Source: Siphonodentalium dalli (lineage: Eukaryota; Mollusca; Scaphopoda; Gadilida; Siphonodentaliidae). From it: a DNA stretch of 64,000 nt. Under the pieces are notes generated by a model. The model was not told the origin of the DNA and ran no database searches. It saw only the letters and a list, made by a program, of their open reading frames with translations. This document shows, piece by piece, positions 1 to 11,200 of the stretch (positions are counted from its first letter, which is position 1; the number at the start of each line of letters is the position of its first letter). The stretch is taken from contig CP136061.1 of NCBI GenBank assembly GCA_032622095.1, positions 51,655,762 to 51,719,761 on the forward strand. The letters run 5' to 3'. The position numbers were made by a program, and so were the translations under genes.

Positions 1-115
1 ATTGGAGCACACGGTGAATTGTTACGTGGAGTGTCATGGGATAGGTACATCTGACATCATGTGATTAAATGTGGAATTCATGAATAATTTAAAAACATTT
101 TTACATCTATATCTA

Positions 116-285
116 CAGTATACCCTAAGTAATCGACTCCTTAAACATAGCAGAATTATGGGTAACATTTCAGGATTTAGTGGGAAATATAGCCTGCTGA
201 CATTCATTCGAAAGCTCTCCTGAATCCCGAAAAGTTACCCACAATTCTGCTGTGTTTAAGGGGTCGATTACATAGGGCATTACTG
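116..285. mobile_element. pogo/Tc1-like MITE, copy 1
   Basis: The two ends form a long imperfect terminal inverted repeat of about 50 bp starting CAGTA. It includes a shared block, AATCGACTCCTTAA, and a block reading AGCAGAATTATGGGTAA. The element is flanked on both sides by TA, the target duplication of the Tc1/mariner/pogo group. It is about 170 bp long with no coding capacity. A second copy lies at 1287-1418. Family placement is inferred from the CAGT terminus and TA duplication only. Confidence 0.75.
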
Positions 286-1286
286 TATATTTCCGAATTT
301 CTGTCTCTCTGCCTGTGTCTGTCTTCTATAAAAATTACAGGAGACCATCTAGATGATACCAAAGGGGTCTACTAGGGGTCACTTTTTACGAGAAATATAA
401 TTTCAAAAGTAGCCTCATTCTTCATCTTTTATTTTTGAGAACTAATGTGTTTATGATGTTCATGTATCACAATATAAGGTCTGAAGTATGCATGGTTGTA
501 ACTAAATAAATACTTCAATAGTTGTGGAACGGATTAATCGAGATAAACAAAATTACGATCGAAAAGATGAGCCACTACTTATATTCCATGACTTTTTAAA
601 GTTATATATATAGTTAGAATGATTGTGGTTATGTTTACGGCTAGAGCATGGTTATGCTTATAAAACATTTAGTATTGGGACATGGTACGTGTTGCCGATA
701 GGTATGGTTATGATTAAGGTTTGGGTTATGGGAAAGGTAATGATTGAGAGGAGATTTGGATAGGAATATATATGACAATTATATGGAAGTATCAAACTTC
801 CAATTGGAAGTTTAAAATTTCTAGTTATTATTATTATTATTATTAATATGATCATACGTAAGCATAATAAAGCCCACGCAGATTAAATGATTATGCATGA
901 CGGTTTACGATCCAAAGTACACTTATAATAATATTCGCTTTCAAATAATCCCGCGTCGTCGAAATTGCTTGACATCGTTACAGAAAATAATTACATTTCT
1001 TTCCGTGTTTGAAAAAAACTTTACAAGATGTGTAATTTTGTGAGACACTTTTCCAATAACATCTACACTATAGATCTAACAATATATACGCGTTGGTAAC
1101 CCTGAATATCTGGCCTGATTAGATATAAGAAAATTACTTTGCTCCATTGTGTGTTGAAATTCAGCAGTGTTGGAAATATGCACACCGATAATGTGATAAT
1201 TAACTAATAAGAACATGGTGTGGCACAACCGCATTATAGAGTGTGATGTATATGGCTCAGGATATGTTGATACACTGAGTCATATA
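286..1286. other. AT-rich non-coding stretch
   Basis: No exon, RNA gene or transposon end was recognised. A short TTA trinucleotide run lies at about 826-845. Open frames here are low-complexity and short. Confidence 0.5.
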
Positions 1287-1418
1287 TAGTAATGCTCTAA
1301 CTAATCGACTCCTTAACACAGCAGAATTATGGGTAATTTTTCAGGATTTAGTGGGAAATATGGCTTGCTGCCCATAATTCTGCGGTGGTTAAGGAGTCGA
1401 TAATTTAGGGCATTACTG
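1287..1418. mobile_element. pogo/Tc1-like MITE, copy 2
   Basis: Second copy of the element at 116-285, shorter (about 132 bp) because the centre is reduced. It keeps the same inverted termini (AGTAATGC at the left, GGCATTACTG at the right) and the inner blocks AATCGACTCCTTAA and CAGAATTATGGG. TA flanks both ends, and the first C of the left terminus has decayed to T. Confidence 0.75.
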
Positions 1419-1499
1419 TAGTCCCAACATATTCAACGCCTATCGAATTCTGAGATGCCTGGGCTTCTGTGCATAAGTTGCAGGGAGTCGGATGAGTTC

Positions 1500-3010
1500 A
1501 TGGCATCTTCACATAGTACATTACAGTTCACAGTTTGACAGAACAACACCCTGTTACATGTCACAAGCATATGGGCACACTTCCCGGAATATCAAAACAT
1601 TCAACTCTGGAACGCATTGTGACATTAAAAGCTAACCACGATTGAACATAGCTCCATTAACGGTTTGACAGACTCATACAATAGTGTATGTCGCAAGCAT
1701 ATGAGCGCATGCATACACTAGATAAATATATTAACATCACTTGGTGTGGAATATGTATACAAAACGTGTGGTACTGTTGTTACTGTTATTATCAGGATAT
1801 CGGACGACTGCAATGGGTAAGGACAGCACGATGTGTGTGTGTCGCAACCATATGGACGCAATTGACATTAAACCAATATCACACGTTTGTGATGGAATAA
1901 ATACACAAAACCGCAATCGCGAGTTATTACTATTTTCAGAATGTTATCATTACGCATTTGCTTGTCCAACATATTCTAACTGCCCGCCTCCGCCGTTGTC
2001 TCAAAATGGGTGTTGCCTTACTCTGTTTCTGCAATGAACTGCTAAATTCAAGTTCAAGACTCATATATTTAACCACAAGACATGGAAATCTTAAGCATTT
2101 TAACGACATTTATTGCAATTTCTTGCAATAATTGTCATATCAGTTTAAATTTAAAAGACTCCAAACACCATCGGTACCAAAACTCTTGGTAGTCCTACCA
2201 GGTAGCATCAAAAATACGTTACTACATCAATCATTTTTAAATTGTGCTACTACATCAATAAATAACTTTCAGTATGTATTCTAGGATGCGTTGATTAATG
2301 TCGCAACCATATGGACACCCCTTCCGGAATTTCTATAGCGTCCTACTTTGGAACGCATTGTGAAATTTGGATATAGCCATGATTAAACTTTACCATTAAC
2401 CGGTTAACAGATTATTGCCATAGTGTATGTCGCAAGCATTTGTACGCACTTGCTATTGTATTAATACCACATGCTCGGTATGAAATATATATACAAAAAC
2501 GCATGTCTGTGTTCATGTCGCAAGTTTATCGGACAAGTGTAATGGCGTAATGATACATCCCAAGTCTAGAATGCGTTGTGAAATTAAGAAATAGCAATGC
2601 CTTACAACTTAGCAGACTCTTGCTACATTTTATGTCGCAAGCACATGGACGCACTTGACACTATATCAATATGATACGTTGGTATGAAATATGTACACAA
2701 AAGTCCATGGGTGTGTTATTATCGAAAGTTTATCAGACGAGTGCAATTTCGTAAGGATAGGACAGTCAGTAAAATACCCTACGTGGTGTCCTTACGTGAT
2801 CGCACGTCATAGCGTTTTGGCCAGTAACACGTGTGTGCTGTTGTGATTACCACACGCTCTGCACACATCTCTAACTGACCACTTGTCTCTTCATCTCTAC
2901 AAGACGGGTGTTGGCTAACACAGTTCCTTCAGCTGATTCGCAAAATTTCAACTTGAACCTCATCGATTTAACCAAAAACACTGGACATTTTAAGCAGTGT
3001 AGTGATATAA
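1500..3010. repeat. Degenerate direct duplication with ~740-bp offset
   Basis: Blocks at about 1555-2110 recur in the same order at about 2295-3010. Examples are GGAACGCATTGTGA (about 1610 and 2350) and GTATGTCGCAAGCAT (about 1686 and 2425), with a further partial copy of the latter at about 2632. Divergence is high and indels are frequent. One copy contains an open signal-peptide-like segment, listed separately; the others do not preserve it. Confidence 0.55.
1753..1816 (+). CDS. Candidate signal-peptide exon (weak)
   Basis: An ATG at 1753 opens 21 codons starting MYTKRVV, followed by a run of six leucines and then SGYRTTAM. This is a classical signal-peptide profile. It ends at a good splice donor, GTAAGG at 1817, leaving one base of a split codon. 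It could be the first exon of an upstream secreted or membrane protein, possibly the receptor-like gene whose tail lies at 9299-15251. However, it sits inside a degenerate duplicated block whose other copies do not encode a signal peptide, and no in-phase partner exon was found. The resemblance may be chance. Confidence 0.2.
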
Positions 3011-3093
3011 AATCACATCACAAATGCATACCATCTAAAGTAGTCAAGACTGAACTAAATTACTCAGAAATAAACACATGTTAATACTTTATA

Positions 3094-3852
3094 CACCCGT
3101 CACTAAGGCCGGGGTGGGTGGCTCGTGCACGTTTTTGCTCAAAAAGTGGGTACTTGGCTTACTCACGAGGACCCCCCCCCCCCCCCGTGCAAACATTCAG
3201 TTAGCCTTCGGGTGCTAGCCTACATTCATATTTTATACCAATACCATGTTTTGTACTGAATACAGATATAAATAATGGGTTTTATTTATATTATTGAGAA
3301 GATAAAATCACATGATAATAACCAGAACAGTGATAGACATATACATTTAGGATCAATGGGCAAGTTTGAATAAGGTTGTACAGTTTTGGATTTATAGGGT
3401 TGTATGATGAGTTAACAAGATAATTATGTTACACTAATGCTTATTATTCAAGCTACTAGTAAGTCTTATAAAAACAAAACAGTGAGATACAGGTGAACAG
3501 TAAGTACACATCCTTTGACTTTATTAATTTGATGCCTCTGATTGATCCAACAACTAAGAACAGAATAATATGTGTATCATTCACAACAAAATTATCACAA
3601 GTTTGTACTATTATTCATCTTTATGTTTTTTAAATAAAATCAACTGGAAAAAATAATAAAAGCACAGATATGCTTGAGTGCTTGAAGTTGAGTATCTTCT
3701 CCTATTCTACAGGATAGAAAGATGTGAGTGTATTCACCTTCCAAATGCTCAAAAATGAGGGTGGGCTTATCTACGAGGACCACCCCATGTTTTATTTAGG
3801 GTTAAAAACCCCATACTGTGCTCATCTTCGAGCGTGGTCTTACTGACGGGTG
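3094..3852. mobile_element. MITE with CACCCGTCA termini, TATA flanks
   Basis: The left end CACCCGTCACTAAGGCC and the right end (read on the other strand) CACCCGTCAGTAAGACC match at 15 of 17 positions. TATA lies immediately outside both ends, consistent with a TA or TATA duplication. The 759-bp interior is AT-rich and non-coding. It contains a long cytosine run near 3173 and internally repeated segments around 'ACGAGGACC'. The superfamily is not certain. Confidence 0.65.
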
Positions 3853-3856
3853 TATA

Positions 3857-4340
3857 TAGTATGTGTGCTAAACTAGAGTTTGGTGGGGCTAAAATAGGTT
3901 TGGCAGAGAGGCCCAATTACAATCAGCTTGGCCTATTGGTATTTTTGGCTCAACTCTGTCCCATGGAACAAGTATGGCAAGAATAGCAATAATACTACCG
4001 AGTATCTCATTCTAATAACAATATACCCCATTGTGATATCTGGCTTGTTGGTGGTTTTGGAATTAGTTTAAAATATTGCGATATTATTGTTTGAACCAAT
4101 ATTTTATTAATCAGAAGGCAATCACATCATCTAGGAGTCTTTGCGTCATCTTTGATTACACTTTCTATAAGACATAAACCTTTGAAGTGTAAATTACATG
4201 GCGTTTTCCAAACGTTATACAACAAAATTTATTCTCTTCGGAATTGAAGGAGTGTATGTTTTCTTTAGAAAAAAGTGAATAAATAGCCTGTGTATTTATA
4301 AGATGTTTTGCACTGGTGAAAAGAAATATGCATCAGCTTC
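3857..4340. other. Non-coding stretch
   Basis: AT-rich sequence between two transposons. No coding, RNA or repeat signal was recognised. Confidence 0.4.
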
Positions 4341-4658
4341 CTGAGGCCCGTTCCAAACGACGGATTTTTGTCGACTCGAATCTAATTGTATTAAATCCGT
4401 CGGTGATGCGTCTGTGGTCGATTTTGTTACAGACGGACGCATCTTTGTCGCGTCGAATCTAATACATCGTTAGATTTATTTAAAGGTGGATTCCCGGTTA
4501 CCGTCAAAAATGGTCACGCGTAGATATAGAGGCCTATATATACCGGTATATGTTATACATATATATACTAAAATACAGTATAAATTATGTATATATATAT
4601 ATATATAAATATATATATATATGCGCGACTGCAGCGCGAATATATGTGCTCATATATA

Positions 4659-5748
4659 CAGGGACGTGGCTAGAGGGTCTCCGTTGGGGGTGTCCACCTT
4701 GGGAAATTCCAACTACACCCCCCCCCCTCGAATAAGATTCGGACCAAACACAAGTTTTGCATAATTTCCATTTACACCCCCCCCCCCCCTTACACCTCAG
4801 TGCTCGCAGGCCTAATATCCTATATATTCATAAACCATGGTTCTAAATTCCCGGTATGAGAACATTCAGATATTTAAAAAAATTGCATAAATCCTAACAG
4901 CTAGTGGTCTAACTCCAGACAAATGCACACGGCTACGGGCAAGAGACCAGGGCACATCGGGCTGACCATGGTTGAAAATCGCAAATTCTATAGTATCTAG
5001 ACTGGCCTCAACTGAAGTTTTCCTATAGTGTTGGAAATTAAACCTAATACTCCCCCTAAGGTTGGAAAATTCTCCAACTGATGACCATGTCAGTCCACAA
5101 GTTTGACCAAATGTAGTAAAATATTGTTTTGTTAAACTAATTAGCAGTTTTTTATTGGCCACGGGAACAATGACACACCGGGCCGACCATGGTTCGGCCC
5201 GGTGTGCTAAAATTTGAAATCTGAACAAGAAAATCGCAAAATCTTACCATCTAGACTAGCATCAAGCCTTCCTAGAGTTGGAAATTTCAAACCTGACATC
5301 CCCACTTAGGTTGGAAAATTTCCAACTGATGACAATTCCAATGACAATGCTGACCAAATGTATGACAATATTGTTTTCTTAAATTATCTAGCAGTTTTTG
5401 ACTGGCCACGGGGGAGGGACCAGGACACAAGCTTTCCAAGTGTTGGAAGTTTCCAACCTGTCACCCCCCCCCCCCTAAGGTTGGAAAATTTCCAACTGAT
5501 GACAACTTCATTCCCAAATTTTGACCAAAAATAGGAAAATATGCAAATACTGGTCCAAAAACAATTAATTCCCCCAATAAATTGTTTGAAAATCAAACTA
5601 CAAGAACATTTTCAACCTGTTGGTGTGAAATTTCCAACTAATGTTTTGGCAGGTATGAAATTTCCAACTGTTGAAAATTTTGACCAAAGTTTGGGGGTGG
5701 GGGTGGTGAGACACCTCACAACCCCCCCCCCCTGTCGCCACGTTTCTG
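4659..5748. mobile_element. hAT-like insertion nested in the preceding element
   Basis: The ends CAGGGACGTGGC and, on the other strand, CAGAAACGTGGC are short inverted repeats. The flanking 8-mers CATATATA and CATGTATA differ at one position, as expected for a slightly decayed 8-bp hAT duplication. The sister copy of the host transposon (6877-8472) lacks this 1.09-kb segment at the corresponding place near 7155, giving an internal empty site. The interior is non-coding, with cytosine runs and repeated near-palindromes of the type TTGGAAAATTTCCAACT. Confidence 0.7.
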
Positions 5749-5879
5749 CATGTATATGAGGATGTATATAGTACATACATATATATAATATTCTATAATA
5801 GGCGCTACAAATAAATATTATATCGTGCAACAAATTGCCATCTATGTGTATACCATGCATGTAATTACCGGTATACAAG

Positions 5880-6395
5880 AATTATTATAAATCCGAGACT
5901 ACCACCCTACTCCTTATAATAAGGAATACCGGAATATATTAATTATTATAAATCATAGGCTACCACCCTGTATCGTTTATAATAAGGAATATCGGTATAT
6001 ATGAATTATTATAAATCATAGGCTATACTATCCCTACCCCTCATAATAAGTAATACCGGTTTATATGAATTATTATAAATCTGAGGCTACCACTCTGCCC
6101 CTTATAATAAGGAATACCGGAATATATGAATTATTATAAATAAGAGGTAACTTACCACCCATATACCCATCAAAACAAGTAATGCCGGTATATATGAATT
6201 GTTATAAATCAGTGGTACCACCCATATCCCTTATAATAAGTAATACCGGTATATATTAATTACTATACATCAGAGACTACCACCCCTATCCCCTACAATA
6301 AGGAATATCTGTCTATAAGAATTAGTATAAATCAGTTGCTACAACCCATATCCCTTATACCGGTATATATGAATTATTATAAATCATTGATACTA
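5880..6395. repeat. ~60-bp minisatellite inside transposon copy 1
   Basis: About eight to nine degenerate units containing GAATTATTATAAATC, a CTACCACCC block and TTATAATAAGGAATACC. The same array type occupies the matching place in the sister transposon (7280-7975). Confidence 0.8.
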
Positions 6396-6876
6396 TATAC
6401 ATTAAAAGATGTGAGTCAGTGACATGCCATGTTCGTTGAGAAATCAAACTACCATAATAATTACAATTTTCACAATGTTACCTACGCAATTCTTATAGAT
6501 ATATCTTTCTTTATAACAAAGAGAGCGTGCGACAAATGACGTCATGTGGGTATTTCCGCAGATAAGGGGAACTCCCTCATTATTATACCATTATCATATC
6601 ATTATCATATCATTTGCATTCGTTATTCGGCAACTTTCGGCTCTTCTCGTCACATGTATTAGATTCGAGTCGACAAAAATCCGTCGTTTGAAACCAAGAC
6701 GGATTTCAGACGCATCACCGACGAAGATTCGTCTGAATTGGACGGAGATTCGTCTGTGGTGCGTCTGACACGGATCTAATTGTTTCAAACGTCGCATTTT
6801 AGACGCATTTAATACAATTGTGGGTCTGGTATTAGATTCGAGTCGACAAAAATCCGTCGTTTGGAACGGGCCTGAG

Positions 6877-8472
6877 GCCCGTTCCAAACGACGGATTTTT
6901 GTCGACTCGAATCTAATTGTATTAAATCCGTCGGTGGTGCGTCTGCGGTCAATTTTGTTTCAGACGGACGCATCTTTGTCGCGTCGAATCTAATACATCG
7001 TTCCATTTATTTAAAGGTGCACTCCATGTTACCTTCACAAAATGGTCACGCGTAGATATAGAGGCCTATATATACCGGTATATTATACATATATATACCA
7101 AAATACAGTATAAATTATGTATAAATATATGCGCGATTGCAGCGCGAATATATGTGCATATGTATATGAGGATGTATATAGTACATATAGTTATATAATA
7201 TAATATAATAGGCGCTACAAATAAATGTTAGATCGTGCAACCAATTGCCATATATGTGTATACCATGCATGTAAATACAGGTATACAAGAATTATTATAA
7301 ATCAGAGACTACCACCCCTGCCCTTATAATAAGGAAACCCGGAATATATGAATTATTATAAATAAGAGGTTACCACCCCTATACCCCTCATAACAAGTAA
7401 TGCCGGTATATATGAATTATTATAAATAAGATCAGTGGTACCACCCTACCCCTTATAATGAGGAATACCAGAATATATTAATTATATATTATAAATCATA
7501 GGATACCACCTATATATCCTTTATAATAAGGAATACCGGTATCTATGAATTATTATAAATCATAGGCTACCATCCCTACCCCTCATAATAAGTAATACCG
7601 GTTTATATGAATTATTATAAATCTGAGGCTACCACCCCTACCCCGTATAATAAGGAATACCGGTATATGTAAATTATTATAAATCATAGGCTACCACTCT
7701 GCCCCTTATAACAAGTAATACCTGAATATATGAATTATTATAAATAAGAGGTTACCACCCCTTTGCTCCTCATAATAAGTAATATTGGTATATATGAATG
7801 ATTATAAATCAGTAGTACCACCTCTGCCCCTTATAATAATTAATACCGGTAAATATTAATTAGTATACATCAGAGACTACCACCCCTATTCCTTACAATA
7901 AGGAATATCGGTCTATATGAATTATTATAAATCGGCTGCTACAACCCCTACCCCTTATACCGGTATATATGGATTATTCTAAAACATTGATACCCATATC
8001 CATTATAAGATGTGAGTCAGTGACATGCCATGTTCGTTGAGGAATAAAACTACCAAAATAATTACAATTTGCCCAATGTTACCTAAGCAATGCTTATAGA
8101 TATATCTTTCTTTATGACAAAGAGAGCGTGCGACAAATGACGTCGTGTGGGTATTTCCTCAGATAAGGGGAGCCCCCTCATTATTATACCCTTATCATAT
8201 CATTATCATATCATTTGCATTCGTTCTTCGGCAACTTTCGGCTCTTCTCGTCACATGTATTAGATTCGAGTCGTCAAAAATCCGTCGTGTGAAACCAAGA
8301 CGGATTTCAGACGCATCACCGACGAAGATTCGTCTGAATTGGACGGAGATTCGTCTGTGGTGCGTCTGACACTGATCTAATTGTTTCAAACGTCGCATTT
8401 TAGACGCATTTAATACAATTGTGGGTCTGGTATTAGATTCGAGTCGACAAAAATCCGTCGTTTGGAACGGGC
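6877..8472. mobile_element. Non-autonomous DNA transposon, 41-bp TIR, copy 2
   Basis: Second copy of the element at 4346-6871. It has the same perfect 41-bp terminal inverted repeats and is flanked by CTGAG at 6872-6876 and 8473-8477. The two copies abut, sharing a single CTGAG between them. It lacks the hAT-like insertion, so it represents the ancestral arrangement. Its interior again holds the ~60-bp minisatellite. No transposase gene is present. Confidence 0.75.
7280..7975. repeat. ~60-bp minisatellite inside transposon copy 2
   Basis: About 11-12 units of the same sequence as 5880-6395, with varying spacing and single-base changes. Copy number differs from the sister transposon, so the array has changed length since the copies separated. 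Confidence 0.8.
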
Positions 8473-8477
8473 CTGAG

Positions 8478-9298
8478 TGATTTCGTTTTGTGACCACAGG
8501 TTCAAGAATCACCATATGTGCAATGTACACGTAGAAGCCTTGCATTGCCTCCACCCCAACGGTATCCATTGACCATAGGACTACCTCAAATAATTTGGAA
8601 AGAAAGTGTTTCCTGCTATCTTGCATTTCCCAACACTTCATTCTAGTATTATGAGGAAGCAGGAATGGCAAATTCTTTAACAATGTCGGTTCCTGTTTTG
8701 TCAGTTCATGTCGATATTGTCTTTGCCAGTGGCACACATTCCATCATGAGAGCTCATAGGGACACATAGACAATATTGGCTTTGACCTGTGTGTCACCAT
8801 AGGCAGACATGATACGACAGTTCCGTTGAATCACTGATTGAGAATGTAAATGTTACAACGGTTCAACGAAGTTGTCTTACACCATTTGCAAATTTAGTCA
8901 GAAACCAGTACATGTCAGATCAGATTTGAACTTCTGATAGTTTGTGCGGACTTGTTTGGCACCATACCAAAAGTGTTGATTGCAAATGAGCAACCAATAA
9001 AAATTATCAACATGTAATTTCTCGTCAACTGGTTACGCATGATTGTTTCCAAGACATAATTGTTGATGGCGAGGCATGTTCAATTGTATGAATAACCCTT
9101 GTAAAACCTGAACGTATTTGACCAATACTGCATGCATGGGATTAAATTATAACAAATTCATTTTGTAGGTGTGTAATATAATTTGTCTTCAAACTTTCAT
9201 TTTTTTTTTGAATTTTCAATACATTTGACAATATCAGGTATACGGTTATAAAATGAGTCGCAAGAGAATGCTAATAACATTCGTTTTAATATTTGCAG
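8478..9298. other. Non-coding stretch before receptor-tail exon
   Basis: An open minus-strand frame (8480-8737) continues into the transposon end and matches no recognised family. The region ends in a normal splice acceptor, ATATTTGCAG, at 9289-9298. Confidence 0.4.
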
Positions 9299-9392
9299 AA
9301 ACAAACAAAAGGCAGAGAACAGAACATATGTGGGAGTTGATAACCTCGTATACAAGAGAGAAGAGGTATATGCTGAAATCAAGGAAGACATG
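9299..9392 (+). CDS. Receptor-like protein, cytoplasmic-tail exon 1 (internal exon)
   Basis: The exon lies between the acceptor ATATTTGCAG and the strong donor GTGAGT at 9393. Only one frame is open. Its first base completes a split codon and it ends exactly after a codon, so it joins in phase 0 to the exon at 14940. The 31 residues are charged and tyrosine-rich, with YVGV and YAEI motifs (YxxPhi type, suited to SH2-domain or adaptor binding after phosphorylation). This suggests the juxtamembrane tail of a single-pass receptor. The exons for the membrane segment and ectodomain must lie upstream and were not identified. Function beyond 'tyrosine-motif tail' is inference. Confidence 0.55.
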
Positions 9393-9581
9393 GTGAGTAT
9401 TAAAGGGATCCAAGGTACTAGCAGTGGGTAAAGTGCAAAACAGTTTTTTTAAAGTCTGTTAAAACAGCACCACTAAGAAAAACACCAAGAACTAGATAAA
9501 CTTTGTTCTTATAGTTATTATAACGAAAATTCACGTGCTGAAACCATTCTTATGCATGCAAGCAAAAATATTTAGTGATTT

Positions 9582-9917
9582 GTCAACAAATATATAGGGG
9601 GCCTCGGTGGCTCAATCGGTTAGGGGTGCAACTCCAAGCCGTTTCGCCCTCCAGCGCTGGCGATAAGGGTTCAAATCCACAAGTTTCCATCGTGGATTTT
9701 GTAACTCGAAATCCTTATCTGGTGGAGTTACCAGTTACTCGCCGATGGCCGGTGGTTTGCCGCACATGGTTGACGAGTTTATCAGCCATTGAAATCACTG
9801 TTAGATTTGTCGCAATTGTGGGGATTTCATCCACCACTAAAACTGGCAATGTTGAACCTTCAACCTTAGTTGCTAAAGCGACAATAAACCCCAATCAATC
9901 AATCAAGTCAACAAATA
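9582..9917 (+). mobile_element. tRNA-derived SINE with target duplication
   Basis: The body spans 9593-9906. Near its 5' end is an RNA polymerase III A box (TGGCTCAATCGG, 9608-9619) and a B box (GGTTCAAATCC, 9668-9678), as in a tRNA gene. A non-tRNA body of about 220 bp follows, with a tail of ATCA/CAAT repeats. Perfect 11-bp direct repeats GTCAACAAATA at 9582-9592 and 9907-9917 flank it, typical of LINE-mediated insertion. It sits in the intron between the two receptor-tail exons, in sense orientation. It is not a functional tRNA gene because no cloverleaf closes. Confidence 0.85.
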
Positions 9918-11200
9918 GTGTTAATCGTGTAGTGAGTTTAAATTTTTAATCTGAATATGATTTCAAAATATTTGTTCATTCTTTGTTATTTTCCAATGTA
10001 TACCGTCAGCTTTGATTTAAACTTTGGTATCTTATTGGACTAATTGGACTTTTATCGATAATTGCGCTGTAACAGTAATGTTTACACAACAACGGTTTGC
10101 ATTGTTGGAGAGTTATTAATAATGAAACTATGAATAATGTTAATCTATTTCTTCATGTAATTGTTGATGATATTTGTTTTACAGAATTTGTGTGTAATAT
10201 CGCACGAATCCACGTTCCTTTAAACCTATACAGGCGTTAAACATAACGTTATTCTGCATTGAATGAGTTAATATCGTAAGCAAACAGCTGTAACCAAAAC
10301 GTGTATACTAATGGTATTTTGATATGGGAGTATTTACAAAATGTTGATAATTAATAAATGGGTTTGTATTATGTTAATCGCTATACATGCAAAGAACGAA
10401 TTGACATTTCGTATACGTCAGCAGCCTATCGATGGTAGTTTCGGTCAACAACTAATACAACCAGTATTGAAATTATTTCGCAGTAAATATGTTTTTGAAT
10501 GTTTGATACGCATAATGGCTTTTCATGTGTATGTTCAGGTTACCCGAACACCGCGAACAAGAACAAAAATAAAATATAACGGTACTTTTGTTAACAGAAT
10601 CAGTTTGCCCCAACAATATATCATAGCAATTCAGCATGACCAAGCCGTATCATAGCACATTAGCAGGAACACTTGAACAGGGGTGTATAGATGCACATGG
10701 AAACTATTCGGTACGTTCAACGACGTAAACGGGAATTTCGATGTTGCATCACAATTCCTTCGGATAGGACTACCCTGTCAGTATATAACCGTACACCGAT
10801 AGCCCCCCCCCCCCCCATGCAGGTACACATGTATGTACCAATTAAACAAACAAGACGCGTACGTCTTGCTAGCATTTGCAAAGAAATGAAACTAACAGCA
10901 GCCGAACAACAAACACGAACACGAAATTGCGTGATCACTTGCCACTAGCCAATCAAAACGATCAATTGATGATACCGCCCGAGCAATTGATATTTTGAGT
11001 TTTGATTGATAGCGCGACGTCTTTTTAAGCCCATGCGTGGTTTTCTTTGGAAATAATCTCAGAGTTTTTCCCTCGTTTTAACTTGTAGATGTATATTCTA
11101 CCTATTCCCGGGTCCTACTAAAAGCCGACCGCACCTGACCGCATCCGACCGGACCCGACAGTTTTAGAACCCTTAACCCGGATAATATACCCATCTATGA
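9918..11200. other. Intronic AT-rich stretch
   Basis: Part of the intron 9393-14939. It contains a cytosine run at about 10802-10817. A 104-codon open frame (10341-10655) has no recognisable family features or splice signals, so it is not called as a gene. Confidence 0.4.

Larger units (their letters stand above)
4346..6871. mobile_element. Non-autonomous DNA transposon, 41-bp TIR, copy 1
   Basis: The left terminus at 4346 (GCCCGTTCCAAACGACGG...) and the right terminus ending at 6871 are perfect 41-bp inverted repeats. CTGAG flanks both ends. The core of that duplication is TGA if the terminus is taken as GGCCC, which would resemble the 3-bp duplications of PIF/Harbinger elements. Inside are subterminal GACGGA/CGTCTG motifs, a ~60-bp minisatellite (5880-6395) and a nested hAT-like insertion (4659-5748). 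A third, internal copy of the terminal sequence begins near 6659. No transposase is present. The superfamily assignment is an inference. Confidence 0.75.

Noticed and set aside
8195-8737. 180-codon minus-strand ORF
   Set aside because: Half of it is the right end of a transposon. The rest has no recognised family and begins without an ATG.
9299-9392. Continuation of exon 9299-9392 past its donor
   Set aside because: The GTGAGT donor and the exact phase fit with 14940 are far better than read-through, which soon stops.
9593-9906. tRNA gene
   Set aside because: A and B boxes are present but no cloverleaf closes. An 11-bp target duplication and long non-tRNA body show a SINE.
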